DNA of 64,000 bases. Source: DATAGF01 sp963835685. Lineage in GTDB: Bacteria; Actinomycetota; Thermoleophilia; Miltoncostaeales; Miltoncostaeaceae. The stretch is from the NCBI GenBank assembly GCA_963835685.1, contig CAWIGI010000012.1:124001-188000 (forward strand), written 5' to 3'. Positions 21,809-31,772 of the stretch are shown piece after piece. The translations under genes and the position numbers were made by a program. The notes under the pieces were generated by a model, which saw only the letters and a program-made list of their open reading frames with translations, had not been told where the DNA came from and ran no database searches. Position 1 is the stretch's first letter, and the number at the start of each line of letters is the position of its first letter.

Positions 21809-22479
21809 CAGGGGGCGCGGAGGCGGTAGCCGCCGCCGCGGACGGTCTCGATGTCGTTGCGGCCGAACGGCCGGTCGACCTTCGTGCGCAGGTAGCCGAT
21901 GTAGACCGCGACGACGTTCGAGCGGTTCTCGTACGCGCTGTCCCAGCCCGCCTCGAGCAGCGCGAGCCGGCTCAACACCTCGCCGGGCCGGCGCATGAAG
22001 GCCTCGAGCAGCGCGAGCTCGGTCGCCGACAGGGCGATCTCGACGTCGCCGCGCCACACCCGCCGCTCGGCCGGGTCGAGGCGCAGGTCGCCCACCTGCA
22101 GCACCGCCGGACGCTCCCGCGGGCCACGGCGGGCGAGCGCCCGCAGGCGCGCGGCGAGCTCGGCGAGCTCGAACGGCTTGACCAGGTAGTCGTCGGCGCC
22201 GCCGTCGAGGCCGGCGACCCGGTCCTCGACCTCCCCGCGCGCGGTGAGCATCAGCACCGGCGACCAGACGCCCGCCTCGCGCAGCCGCCGGCACGTCTCG
22301 AAGCCGTCGAGCCCCGGCAGCATCACGTCGAGGGAGATGGCGTCGTAGACGGTGGCGGCGGCCATCCAGAGGGCGTCCTCTCCCCGGGCGGCGACGTCGG
22401 CGATGACCCCGTGCTCGGCCAGGCCGCGCCGCAGCAGGTCCGCCATCTTGGGCTCGTCCTCGACGATCAGCACGCGCAC
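21808..22479 (-). CDS. OmpR/PhoB-type response regulator
   Basis: About 223 aa from GTG 22479 (VRVLIVEDEPKMADLL), preceded by GGAGG, which decides this start over the frame extension to 22536. Receiver domain with acidic pair E7/D8, phospho-acceptor D51 (ISLDVMLPGLDGF), T and K of the active site (MLTARGE, LVKPF). C-terminal winged-helix DNA-binding domain (about 125-220) with LSATELALLEAFMRRPGEVLSR and VVAVYIGYLRTKVD. It controls transcription when phosphorylated by the overlapping sensor kinase. Direct and inverted repeats upstream (22526-22566) are a candidate self-recognition site, shared with the divergent PepSY gene. Confidence 0.93.
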   Translation of the reverse strand: MRVLIVEDEPKMADLLRRGLAEHGVIADVAARGEDALWMAAATVYDAISLDVMLPGLDGFETCRRLREAGVWSPVLMLTARGEVEDRVAGLDGGADDYLVKPFELAELAARLRALARRGPRERPAVLQVGDLRLDPAERRVWRGDVEIALSATELALLEAFMRRPGEVLSRLALLEAGWDSAYENRSNVVAVYIGYLRTKVDRPFGRNDIETVRGGGYRLRAP

Positions 22480-22525
22480 CCGGGCCCTCCGCTCAACGCC
22501 GGCGCCGTCACGATCGCGCGCCCTT

Positions 22526-22566
22526 GATGAGAGCACGGATGAGACGAGCCTCTCATCTCCCTCTCA
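22526..22566. promoter_or_regulatory. Candidate response-regulator operator
   Basis: Four related heptamers lie in the divergent gap. GATGAGA occurs at 22526-22532 and 22538-22544 (12-nt period). CTCTCA occurs at 22550-22555 and 22561-22566 (11-nt period). GATGAGAG (22526-22533) and CTCTCATC (22550-22557) are exact inverted repeats. OmpR-family regulators bind tandem half-sites about 11 bp apart, so this fits an operator controlling both the two-component genes and the PepSY gene. Confidence 0.45.
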
Positions 22567-22635
22567 CCCTGTCGCGCTTTCCTCGTCCCCAGCGGGCTGG
22601 GAACTCGCCTGGCACCCTGATGCGAAGGAGACGAG

Positions 22636-22979
22636 ATGAGGATGGACAGACGGACCAAGCTCGGGATCGGAGGCGCCGCCGCGGTGCTGGTGATCGGCGC
22701 CGGATCGTTCCTCGGCATCGCCGCGGCGACCGGAGGGGACGACGACGAGCAGCTCAGCGGCTCGACTCGCGACCGCGCCGTCGCGGCGGCGCTCGCCAGC
22801 ACCGGCGGCGGCCAGGTCCTGGAGACCGAGGCCGGGGACGACGGCGCCGCGTACACGGTCGAGGTCGAAGAAGCCCGACGGCTCGGTGGTCGAGGTGCAG
22901 CTCGAACGCCGACTACAAGGTCACGGGCGCCCCCGCCGACGACGACGGCGCCGAGGGGGCCGGCGAGGACGACGACTGA
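22636..22979 (+). CDS. Small secreted/membrane-anchored PepSY-domain protein (frameshifted)
   Basis: ATG at 22636 is preceded by AAGGAG. An N-terminal hydrophobic helix (GGAAAVLVIGAGSFLGIAAA, about residues 10-29) anchors or exports the protein. The rest matches a PepSY core only if read across two small indels: ..YTVEVE / KPDGSVVEVQL (near 22870) and / NADYKVTGAPADDD (near 22906), ending in an acidic tail at the TGA 22977-22979. PepSY proteins of this size are commonly encoded beside OmpR-type two-component systems and may inhibit proteases or modulate signalling at the cell surface. The divergent placement with the response regulator agrees. Confidence 0.65.
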
Positions 22980-23016
22980 CCGAGGCCCTGGCCGCGGGTG
23001 TGCGAAGCTCGCGGCC

Positions 23017-24645
23017 ATGCGCCCCGTCTACGTCACCGGGCACCGCAACCCCGACCTCGACTCGATCGCCTCGGCGATCGGCTACGCCGAGCTGAAGGGG
23101 CGCCTCGACACCGCCGGGCGCTACGTCGCCGTCCGCCTGGGCGAGGTCAACGCGCAGACGCGCTGGGCGCTCGAGCGCAGCGGCGCGCCGGAGCCCGAGC
23201 TGCTCCCGCACGTCCGCCTCCGCGCGCGCGACGTCATGCGGCCGGGGTGCCCGTGCGCGGACCAGGGGGCCTCGCTGCGCGACGTGGGCCTCGTGATGGC
23301 GGGCGGCGACGCCGACCTCGTCGCCATCACCGACGACGGCGGCGCGGTCGTCGGCATGGTCACCGCGCGCGACCTCGCCCGCCGCTACATCAAGGAGTCG
23401 GGCGAGCCCTCCAGCTTCGCCGACCGCCCGGTCTCGGCCGACCTCATCGTCAACGTCCTCGAGGGCGAGATGCTCCTGCGCCCGGCGCGGCGCCTGAACG
23501 GGCGGCTGTGGGCCGTGACCGTGGACGCGGCGACCATGGGCGGGACGATGGGGCCCAACGACATCGTCGTGATCGGCGACCGCGCCGACGCGCAGCGGCG
23601 GGCCGTCGAGATCGGGGTGGCCCTCCTGGTGACGACGTACCGCTCGCGCCCCGACCCCGAGGTGATCGAGCTCGCCCGCGGCGGCGGCACCGGCATCATC
23701 CTCTCCCCGCTCGACTCGTACGTCACCGGCCGCCTCGTCTCGCAGTCGGTGCCGGCCCGCGAGGTGATGGGCCGCGAACCCCCTCACGGCCGACCCCGAC
23801 GACCTGCTGTCGGACATCGCCAACCGGATCAAGGACGTCAACTACAGCGCCGCGATCGTGGTCAACGATTCCGGGGTCCCGGCGGGCCTGGTGACCCGCG
23901 CCGAGCTGGTGAACCCGCTCCCGCGCCGGGTCCTGCTGGTGGACCACGGGGAGCAGAGCCAGAGCGTCCCCGGCGTCGACGACGCCCACATCGTGGAGAT
24001 CCTCGACCATCACCACATCGGCTCGATCGAGACGCGCTTCCCGGTGTCGGCGACCTTCGACCCGGTGGGCAGCACCGCGACGCTCGTCGTGGAGCGCTTT
24101 CGCACGGCGGGGCGCGAGCCCCGGCGCTCCACCGCCACGCTGCTGCTGGCCGCGATCCTCTCGGACACGGTGATCCTGAGCTCGCCGACGACGACCGAGC
24201 GCGACCACCGGGTCGTCGAGTACCTGGAGGAGCTCCTCCGGATCGATCCGCGGGCGTTCGGCTCCGAGATGTTCGAGGCCTCGTCGGACGTCGGCGACGT
24301 GCCCGCCGCCGACATCATCCAGCGCGACGTGAAGGACTACGAGGTGCGGCCGGGCACGACGGTCAGCATCGCCCAGATCGAGACCGTCGGCCGCAGCCTG
24401 GCGGCCCGCCACCGGGAGCTGCTGGACGCCATGGAAGCCGCGAGGGAGCGGTCCGGCCAGGCCGTCTTCGCCCTCATGCTCACGGACATCGCGCGCGGAG
24501 GGACCGATCTCCTGGTGGCCGGCGACCGGACGTCGCTCGAGCGGGCGTTCGGCGCCGAGGCCACGGACGGCGTCATGGACCTGCCCGGCGTGATGAGCCG
24601 CAAGAAGCAGGTCGTGCCGAGGGTCCTGGCCGCGTTCTCCCCTAG
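23017..24645 (+). CDS. ppaC: Manganese-dependent (family II) inorganic pyrophosphatase with CBS-DRTGG-CBS insert (frameshifted)
   Basis: DHH-superfamily pyrophosphatase. The N-terminal metal site is in TGHRNPDLDSIASAIGYAELK. Two CBS domains (about 68-125, and after the junction near NPLTADPDDLLSDIANRI) flank a DRTGG domain, the nucleotide-regulated subtype. The catalytic core continues with LLVDHGEQSQS, EILDHHHIGS (DHH) and the DHHA2 end GVMSRKKQVVP. Two indels are needed: near 23775 (ATGGGCCGCGAACCCC) and in the C-run at 24636-24639, after which the protein ends ..AAFSP at the TAG 24643-24645. That stop shares CTAG with the convergent DUF1269 gene. LVDHGE replaces the usual LVDHNE. Confidence 0.85.
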   Translation: MRPVYVTGHRNPDLDSIASAIGYAELKGRLDTAGRYVAVRLGEVNAQTRWALERSGAPEPELLPHVRLRARDVMRPGCPCADQGASLRDVGLVMAGGDADLVAITDDGGAVVGMVTARDLARRYIKESGEPSSFADRPVSADLIVNVLEGEMLLRPARRLNGRLWAVTVDAATMGGTMGPNDIVVIGDRADAQRRAVEIGVALLVTTYRSRPDPEVIELARGGGTGIILSPLDSYVTGRLVSQSVPAREVMGREPPHGRPRRPAVGHRQPDQGRQLQRRDRGQRFRGPGGPGDPRRAGEPAPAPGPAGGPRGAEPERPRRRRRPHRGDPRPSPHRLDRDALPGVGDLRPGGQHRDARRGALSHGGARAPALHRHAAAGRDPLGHGDPELADDDRARPPGRRVPGGAPPDRSAGVRLRDVRGLVGRRRRARRRHHPARREGLRGAAGHDGQHRPDRDRRPQPGGPPPGAAGRHGSREGAVRPGRLRPHAHGHRARRDRSPGGRRPDVARAGVRRRGHGRRHGPARRDEPQEAGRAEGPGRVLP

Positions 24646-25166
24646 GAGCCCTCGGCGGCGGCCGCGGCCTCCTCGTCCAGCGCCGCGGCCAGCTCGGCGT
24701 CGACCTCCTTGACCGTCGCGTGCACGACCTCCACCTCGTCGAGGAGGCGCTTCGCCTTGTCGATGTCGTCGATCTCGACCGTCGCGATGAGCGCCGAGTG
24801 GCCGCCGTCCAGATCGGCGCCGAGCGCCCTCAGGTCGTCGTCCTCGAAGCCGGTGTCGCGCAGCTTGCCGACGAGGGCGCCGACCCCCGCGCCGATCGGG
24901 AGGCCGAGCAACGCGAGCGGCGTGAAGAGGATGCCGAGGAGCCCGGCGAAGGCGCCGATGCCGGCGCCCTTCAGCGCCCCCTGGGCCGTGGTCGTGTCGT
25001 GCGTCTCGAGGAAGCGGAGCTTCCCGTCGGGCCCCTTCGAGACGATGGCCGCCTGGCCGATGGCCTCGGGGCCGAGGGCCGGCGTGAGGGTGGCGAGGGC
25101 GCGCGCCGCCCCGCCGTCCTCGGCGAAGGTCGCGATCAGCAGCTTGAGCGTCGTCGGTTCGGTCAC
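24642..25166 (-). CDS. DUF1269 family membrane-associated protein
   Basis: 174 aa. Begins with a ferredoxin-like segment (LKLLIATFAEDGGAARALATL) and has a Gly/Ala-rich hydrophobic hairpin in the middle (GAGIGAFAGLLGILFTPLALLGLPIGAGVGALVGKL, about residues 67-103), then an acidic C-terminus. This matches the DUF1269 family, whose function is unknown; members look like small integral-membrane or membrane-inserting stress proteins. ATG/GTG start at 25166 with GGAAGGAGC-like RBS upstream. It is convergent with the pyrophosphatase gene and shares the CTAG stop. Confidence 0.8.
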   Translation of the reverse strand: MTEPTTLKLLIATFAEDGGAARALATLTPALGPEAIGQAAIVSKGPDGKLRFLETHDTTTAQGALKGAGIGAFAGLLGILFTPLALLGLPIGAGVGALVGKLRDTGFEDDDLRALGADLDGGHSALIATVEIDDIDKAKRLLDEVEVVHATVKEVDAELAAALDEEAAAAAEGS

Positions 25167-25264
25167 GGTCTGCGCTCCTTCCCTCAGCGCCGGACGGGCG
25201 TCTCCCGGGACCGATCATCGTCGAGAGCCGGCCCGCGCGCCAGGCGGGCGTCACGAGCCCAGCG

Positions 25265-26062
25265 TCAGCGGATCAGAATCGGCGACGGCGGGTCGGGAGG
25301 CGGACAATCGAGCTTGGTGCTCATCCATTCCCTGCCGGGCCTGAGCACGCCGAGCCGCTGTCTCAGGACGAACGCGACCTTGGTGTAGAACACGGCGGGT
25401 TCCCCGTGGCCGGGCAGCCTCAGGTTTGGGCAGTAGCCCGGCCGGGTCAGCTCCACCCTGAGGCGCGTTCCGTTGTCGCTGCAGCCGCCCGCGCAGGGAA
25501 TGAGCGACCTGAAGCTGCCGAGACCGACGGCCTTGCGTCCGCCGAACTGCGTCCAGCGCACGCCGCGGGCTGCGCCGGCGATGCGGACTCGAACCTCTCG
25601 CGGGCGCACCTTGAAGTTCTTCCCGCCCGGCCCGTCGCGGTTCTTGTGCACGACGCCGACCCGCTGCTTGAAGCCGACCTCGACGTCGAAGTCGGCGGAC
25701 CAGGATCGACTCGCCGGCGGGGTGTCGCTCGCGTTCGGATCGCAGACGCGATCTCCGTCCGCGACGGCGGTGAAGGCGACCGCGTTGCCCTGAACGGACA
25801 CGCCGGTGAGTTGCGCGTCGAAACTCGTGCTCCTGGCGCCCACCGCCGGCCGCCGGACCCGGACGTCGAACGCCCCCGCCGGCAGCGTCACCGTCGCCGA
25901 CGCCGACACACCGCAACCGACGCCCTCGATACCGATCTCATCGGAGACGGGCAGCGGGGCGACGATGGAGTTGCGCGGCGCGAGCGCCGACTGCGCAGCA
26001 CCGGACGGCCAGACCGCCACGGTGGCCAGTGCCAAGGCTGCTGCTGCGCTCAGACGACGCAT
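25265..26062 (-). CDS. Hypothetical secreted protein
   Basis: 265 aa from the ATG at 26062, chosen because it opens a classic signal peptide (MRRLSAAAALALATVAVWPSGAAQSA, cleavage likely after AQS/A near residue 25). The mature part is beta-rich with four or more cysteines (GVGCGVSAS, DRVCDPN, IPCAGGCSDNG, GYCPNLR, LDCPPP) that could pair outside the cell. I do not recognise a family and see no catalytic motif. The longer upstream frame adds a low-complexity Arg/Ser stretch and is unlikely. Divergent from the vapB-like gene. Confidence 0.7.
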   Translation of the reverse strand: MRRLSAAAALALATVAVWPSGAAQSALAPRNSIVAPLPVSDEIGIEGVGCGVSASATVTLPAGAFDVRVRRPAVGARSTSFDAQLTGVSVQGNAVAFTAVADGDRVCDPNASDTPPASRSWSADFDVEVGFKQRVGVVHKNRDGPGGKNFKVRPREVRVRIAGAARGVRWTQFGGRKAVGLGSFRSLIPCAGGCSDNGTRLRVELTRPGYCPNLRLPGHGEPAVFYTKVAFVLRQRLGVLRPGREWMSTKLDCPPPDPPSPILIR

Positions 26063-26135
26063 GGCCGGAGATGACGAGCGTAACCCGGGGGGCGGAGCAT
26101 TGACCAGGATGAGCTGAGCCAAGGGCGTCCGCGAC

Positions 26136-26155
26136 GTATGGCAGCATGTATGGCA
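26136..26155 (+). promoter_or_regulatory. Direct repeat GTATGGCA overlapping the antitoxin start
   Basis: Two exact copies of GTATGGCA at 26136-26143 and 26148-26155 (12-nt period), the second running into the ATG. Ribbon-helix-helix antitoxins bind short tandem repeats at their own promoters, so this is a candidate autoregulatory operator. Confidence 0.4.
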
Positions 26156-26376
26156 TGCACAAGACGACGCTGTACCTCCCCGACGATCTCCGAGAGCAGC
26201 TTCGGAGCGCCGCGCGCGAGCGCGGATCGTCGGAGGCCGAGGTGATCCGCGACGCGCTTCGCGCCTACGTCCCGGGGCTCGTCGCCCCGGAGCCGACCAT
26301 CCCGCTCTTCGCGAGCGGCGATCCGACGCTGGCCGAGCGCGTCGACGAGGCCCTCCACGGCTTCGGCGAGACCTGA
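26155..26376 (+). CDS. vapB: Ribbon-helix-helix (CopG/VapB-like) antitoxin
   Basis: 73 aa from ATG 26155 (MHKTTLYLPDDL); an ATG 9 nt upstream (26146) is also possible. The N-terminal strand-helix-helix KTTLYLPDDLREQLRSAARERGSSEAEVIRDALRAYV is a ribbon-helix-helix DNA-binding domain. The C-terminal part (PTIPLFASGDPTLAERVDEALHGFGET) would wrap around and block the toxin. Its TGA (26374-26376) overlaps the first codon of the PIN-domain gene. Should repress its own promoter together with the toxin. Confidence 0.85.
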   Translation: MHKTTLYLPDDLREQLRSAARERGSSEAEVIRDALRAYVPGLVAPEPTIPLFASGDPTLAERVDEALHGFGET

Positions 26377-26813
26377 TCCTCCTCGACACGAGCGGGCTGC
26401 TCGCGGCGATCGACTCGAGCCAGCGCCGCCATGAGGCCGCGGCGGCGGCGCTCTCGTCGGCGCGCGGCCCGCGTCTTCTGTCGCCCTTCGTGCTCGCCGA
26501 GCTCGACGATCTCGTCTCGACGCGCATCGGCGAGGATGCCGCGCGGGCGCTGCTCGGCGAGGTCGCCCGAGGCGTCTTCCGGCTCGAGCCCTTCGACGCG
26601 GCCGACGTCGCCGAGGCGAACGACCTCCTCGCCCGCTACGCCGGCGCGGGCCTCGGGCTCGCCGACGCGTCCGTCCTGGTCCTGTCGCGGCGGCACCGGG
26701 CTGGCGACGTGCTGACGCTGGACGAGCGCCACTTCCGCCTCGTCGTGACCGACTGGCTTCCCTCGTCGTCGCTTCGGATACTGCCGGCGGACGCCTCCGG
26801 CGAGGGCGTCTAG
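26373..26813 (+). CDS. vapC: VapC-like PIN-domain ribonuclease toxin, probable CTG start
   Basis: 146 aa. The PIN fold requires the first Asp in LILLDTSGLLAAIDSS, which lies only 4 codons after the CTG at 26373. The next ATG (26490) would delete this catalytic residue. Acidic set: D of LLDTSG, E of LAELDDL, D of LGLADASVLVL, and D of LTLDERHF. VapC toxins cleave RNA, often tRNA, and are held inactive by VapB. The overlap CTGA mirrors the usual ATGA coupling, so either a true CUG start or a miscalled ATG/GTG is possible. Convergent with atpC; the two stops share CTAG at 26810-26813. Confidence 0.85.
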   Translation: MILLDTSGLLAAIDSSQRRHEAAAAALSSARGPRLLSPFVLAELDDLVSTRIGEDAARALLGEVARGVFRLEPFDAADVAEANDLLARYAGAGLGLADASVLVLSRRHRAGDVLTLDERHFRLVVTDWLPSSSLRILPADASGEGV

Positions 26814-27241
26814 CGGTCGGCCACCCTCAGGCGGTTCTCGGCGCGGCGGAGGGCGCTCTCGGCGGCGGTCCGGGCGACCTCGTCCTCGGCCTCGGCGAGG
26901 GCGGCCTGGGCCCGCTCGAGCGCAGCCTGGGCGCGGGCCCGGTCGATCTCGCCGGCCGGCTCGGCCTGCTCCACCAGGACCAGCACCTGGTCCTCCTCCA
27001 CCGAGACGTAGCCCTCGGTGGTCGCGTAGACCAGCTCGGTGTCGTCGAGCAGCTTGATCCGGGTCTCGCCCATCCGGAGGAACGCGATGAAGGGCGTGTG
27101 GCGAGGCAGGATCCCGACCTCGCCCATGACGCTCGGCGCGATGACCATGTAGGCCAGGTCGTCGAAGACGGCGCCCTCGGGCGTGAGGAGCCGCACGCCG
27201 AGGCGCTTGCGCTCCTGTCCCGGGACGGTGCCGGTGCTCAC
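26810..27241 (-). CDS. atpC: F-type ATP synthase epsilon subunit
   Basis: 143 aa. Beta-sandwich N-terminal domain (KRLGVRLLTPEGAVFDDLAYMVIAPSVMGEVGILPRHTPF, then RIKLLDDTELVYATTEGYVSVEEDQVLVLVEQA) and a C-terminal helical hairpin (AQAALERAQAALAEAEDEVARTAAESALRRAENRLR). It couples rotation and can act as an autoinhibitory brake. Last gene of the atp operon, overlapping atpD by 4 nt (ATGA). Confidence 0.96.
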   Translation of the reverse strand: MSTGTVPGQERKRLGVRLLTPEGAVFDDLAYMVIAPSVMGEVGILPRHTPFIAFLRMGETRIKLLDDTELVYATTEGYVSVEEDQVLVLVEQAEPAGEIDRARAQAALERAQAALAEAEDEVARTAAESALRRAENRLRVADR

Positions 27242-28653
27242 CGGTTCTGCAGCTCCGCGGCCTTCTCGACGGCCTCGTCGATTCCGCCGACCATGTAGAA
27301 GGCGTCCTCCGGCAGCTCGTCGTGGCGGCCCTCGACGATCTCCTTGAATCCGCGCACGGTCTCGGACAGGGGCACGTACTTGCCGGGCCGGCCGGTGAAG
27401 GCCTCGGCCACGTTGAACGGCTGCGACAGGAAGCGCTCGATGCGGCGCGCGCGCGCCACGGCGAGCTTCTGCTCGTCCGTGAGCTCGTCCACCCCGAGGA
27501 TCGCGATGATGTCCTGGAGGTCGCGGTAGGTCTGCAGGGTCTCCTGCACCTGGGTCGCCACCTCGTAGTGCTCGGCGCCCACGCCCTCCACCGACAGGAT
27601 GCGGCTGGTCGAGCCCAGCGGGTCCACGGCCGGATAGATGCCCTTCTCCGAGATCGCCCGGTCGAGCACCGTCGTGGCGTCGAGGTGGGCGAAGCTCGCG
27701 GCCGGCGCCGGGTCGGTGAGGTCGTCGGCGGGCACGTAGATGGCCTGCACCGAGGTGACCGAGCCGTTGCGGGTCGAGGTGATGCGCTCCTGCAGGTCGC
27801 CCATCTCCGTCGCGAGCGTCGGCTGGTACCCCACGGCCGAGGGCATCCGGCCGAGGAGCGCCGACACCTCGGAGCCCGCCTGGACGAAGCGGAAGATGTT
27901 GTCGATGAAGAGCAGCACGTCCTGGCCGCCCTCGTCGCGGAAGTACTCGGCCATCGTCAGCCCGCTCAGGCCCACTCGCAGGCGGGCCCCCGGGGGCTCG
28001 TTCATCTGCCCGTAGACCAGCGCCGTCTTGTCGATGACGCCGCTCTCCTTCATCTCGAGCCAGAGGTCGTTGCCCTCGCGCGTGCGCTCGCCCACGCCGG
28101 CGAACACCGACAGGCCGCCGTGCTCCTGGGCGATGTTGTGGATGAGCTCCTGGATGAGCACGGTCTTGCCCACGCCGGCGCCGCCGAAGAGGCCCACCTT
28201 GCCGCCCTTCACGTAGGGCGCGAGCAGGTCGACGACCTTGATGCCGGTCTCGAAGATCTCCTCGGAGGGGTCGAGCTGGTCGAAGGACGGCGCCTCGCGG
28301 TGGATGGGCCAGCGCTCGGTCGCGCCGATCTCGCCGCCCTCGTCGATCGTGTCGCCGAGCACGTTGAAGATCCGGCCGAGCGTCACCTCGCCCACGGGCA
28401 CCGAGATCGGCGCGCCCGTGTCGGTGACCGTCGTGCCGCGCGCGAGGCCGTCGGTGGTGTCGAACGCCACGGCGCGGACGCGGTCGTCGCCCAGGTGCTG
28501 CTGGACCTCGGCGACCAGCGGCGCCGCGTCGTCGCCGCGGTCGATCTCGAGCGCGTTGTAGATGGCCGGCAGCTCGCCGCCGGGGAAGCGGACGTCGAGG
28601 ACCACCCCCCTGATCTCCAGGACCGTGCCGGTGCTGCGGGCGTCGTCAGCCAT
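27238..28653 (-). CDS. atpD: F-type ATP synthase beta subunit
   Basis: 471 aa. Catalytic F1 subunit. Walker A GGAGVGKT (157-164), catalytic Glu in GVGERTREGNDLW, Walker B-like VLLFIDNIFRF, and the DELSEED-equivalent region in ILGVDELTDEQKLAVARARRIERFLSQPF. The N-terminal crown has a short acidic/Ser lead (MADDARSTGT). Start lies 22 nt after the atpG stop. Complete and without frameshift. Confidence 0.98.
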   Translation of the reverse strand: MADDARSTGTVLEIRGVVLDVRFPGGELPAIYNALEIDRGDDAAPLVAEVQQHLGDDRVRAVAFDTTDGLARGTTVTDTGAPISVPVGEVTLGRIFNVLGDTIDEGGEIGATERWPIHREAPSFDQLDPSEEIFETGIKVVDLLAPYVKGGKVGLFGGAGVGKTVLIQELIHNIAQEHGGLSVFAGVGERTREGNDLWLEMKESGVIDKTALVYGQMNEPPGARLRVGLSGLTMAEYFRDEGGQDVLLFIDNIFRFVQAGSEVSALLGRMPSAVGYQPTLATEMGDLQERITSTRNGSVTSVQAIYVPADDLTDPAPAASFAHLDATTVLDRAISEKGIYPAVDPLGSTSRILSVEGVGAEHYEVATQVQETLQTYRDLQDIIAILGVDELTDEQKLAVARARRIERFLSQPFNVAEAFTGRPGKYVPLSETVRGFKEIVEGRHDELPEDAFYMVGGIDEAVEKAAELQNR

Positions 28654-28675
28654 GTCGGTGCGCTCTCCTTGAGGG

Positions 28676-29569
28676 TCATTCGAGGGCGTCCGCGCCGGCC
28701 ACGACCTCCAGGATCTCCTGGGTGATCGCCGCCTGGCGGGCGCGGTTCATCGCGAGGGTCAGGTCGCCGATCAGCGTGCCGGCGTTGTCGGTGGCGTTGC
28801 GCATGGCGGTCCGCCGGGCCGCGAGCTCGGCGGCGGCGCTCTCCCGGAGGGCCCGGTAGATGGTGGTGTCGAGGAAGGTCGGCAGGAGCGCCCGCAGGAA
28901 GTCCTCGGGGTCGGGCTCGAAGAGCGCGAGCCCCTTGCCGAGCTCGGGCTCCTCCTCCTCGTCCTCCTCCAGCACGACGGACCGCTCGATCGGCAGGAGC
29001 TGCTCGGTCGTGACCCGCTGCTCCAGCACCGACTTGAAGGCGTTGTAGACGATGACCACGCGGTTCGCCTCCTCGGCCGTGAACCGCGAGACCAGGTGCT
29101 CGGCGACCTGGCGGGCGTCGGCGTACGTCGGCTCCGTCGAGAAGCCCTGGAAGGAGCGGTCGAGCGAGAGGCCCCGGAACCTGATCGTGCCGGTGCCCTT
29201 CTTGCCCACGGTCACGTACTCGACCTCGGAGAAGCCCTCGGAGGCGAGGTCCTGCGCGACGAGGTACGCCGTCCGGACGATGTTGACGTTGAAGGCGCCG
29301 GCCAGCCCGCGGTCGCCCGTGATCGCGACCACGATCGCGGCCCCCTCGGCGGGGCGCTCCTCGAGCAGGGTCAGGCCCTGCATCCCACCGCTCTGGCGGG
29401 CGGCCTGGGCCATCAGGCGGCGCATGGCCGTGGCGTAGGGGCGCAGCGACTCGATCGACTCCTGCGCGCGCCGCAGCTTCGCCGACGCCACGAGCTCCAT
29501 GGCGCGGGTGATCTTGCGCGTGTTGCGGACCGAGTCGATCCGCCGCTTGATGTCCCTCTGGGTCGCCAA
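28676..29569 (-). CDS. atpG: F-type ATP synthase gamma subunit
   Basis: 297 aa. Central rotor stalk. N-terminal IKRRIDSVRNTRKITRAMELVASAKLRRAQ and C-terminal MRNATDNAGTLIGDLTLAMNRARQAAITQEILEVVAGADAL coiled coil are the two family hallmarks; the central Rossmann-like domain (VVAITGDRGLAGAFNVNIVRTAY) is present. An acidic insert, VVLEEDEEEEPELGKG (about residues 190-206), is longer than in E. coli. Starts 6 nt after the probable atpA stop. Confidence 0.96.
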   Translation of the reverse strand: MATQRDIKRRIDSVRNTRKITRAMELVASAKLRRAQESIESLRPYATAMRRLMAQAARQSGGMQGLTLLEERPAEGAAIVVAITGDRGLAGAFNVNIVRTAYLVAQDLASEGFSEVEYVTVGKKGTGTIRFRGLSLDRSFQGFSTEPTYADARQVAEHLVSRFTAEEANRVVIVYNAFKSVLEQRVTTEQLLPIERSVVLEEDEEEEPELGKGLALFEPDPEDFLRALLPTFLDTTIYRALRESAAAELAARRTAMRNATDNAGTLIGDLTLAMNRARQAAITQEILEVVAGADALE

Positions 29570-29575
29570 CGGGCG

Positions 29576-31175
<1,600 letters not shown>

Positions 31176-31217
31176 GCTTGCGGTCGTCCTCTCTGCTCAG
31201 GTCGGGTGCGTCAGGTC

Positions 31218-31772
31218 TCAGGCGGGCGCGACGGCCGCGTCGACCGGGGCGGCGGTCAGCTCGCGACGCAGCTCCTCGATGCGGTGGCGGACGGAGCCGT
31301 CAACCACGACCTCGCCGACGCGCAGCACCAGGCCGCCGATGACGTCGGGGTCAACCGACTCGGTGAGCTCCACCGTGGCGTTGGTCTTGGCCTGGAGGCT
31401 CTCGACGATCCGCCCGCGCAGGTCGTCTGGCAGCGGGACGGCGGTGACGGCCTCGACCTCGAGCCGGGCCTCGGCGCGGGCCACGCGCTCCCGGAACGCC
31501 GCGGCGATCTCGAGGTACTCGGCGATGCGGCCGCGCTCCACGAGCACCTGCAGGAAGTTGGCGAAGAGCGGGTGGGCGTCGGCGGCGATGGCGCCGACCA
31601 CCGAGCTCTTGGCGCGCGAGTCGATCTCGGGGTTCTCCAGGGCCGCCCCCAGGTCGGAGGTCTCGCCGACCGCCGTGGCGAAGGCGTCAACGTCCGCGGC
31701 CACCTGCGGCACCGCGTCGGCGTCCAGGGCGGCCTCGTAGAGGGCCTCGGCGTATGTGGTCGCGACGCTCAC
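31218..31772 (-). CDS. atpH: F-type ATP synthase delta subunit
   Basis: 184 aa. N-terminal helical bundle (TYAEALYEAALDADAVPQVAADVDAFATAV, ENPEIDSRAKSSVV) and the conserved C-terminal strand-turn GGLVLRVGEVVVDGSVRHRIEELRREL. It joins the b-subunit stator to the top of F1. Start overlaps the atpF stop by 4 nt; 42 nt to the atpA start. Confidence 0.94.
   Translation of the reverse strand: MSVATTYAEALYEAALDADAVPQVAADVDAFATAVGETSDLGAALENPEIDSRAKSSVVGAIAADAHPLFANFLQVLVERGRIAEYLEIAAAFRERVARAEARLEVEAVTAVPLPDDLRGRIVESLQAKTNATVELTESVDPDVIGGLVLRVGEVVVDGSVRHRIEELRRELTAAPVDAAVAPA

Noticed and set aside
18917..22294. A single 1125-aa kinase-transporter fusion
   Set aside because: The continuous frame is produced by a missing kinase stop and an indel in the MFS gene. 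The MFS protein has its own start at 20256 in another frame, and a repeat lies between.
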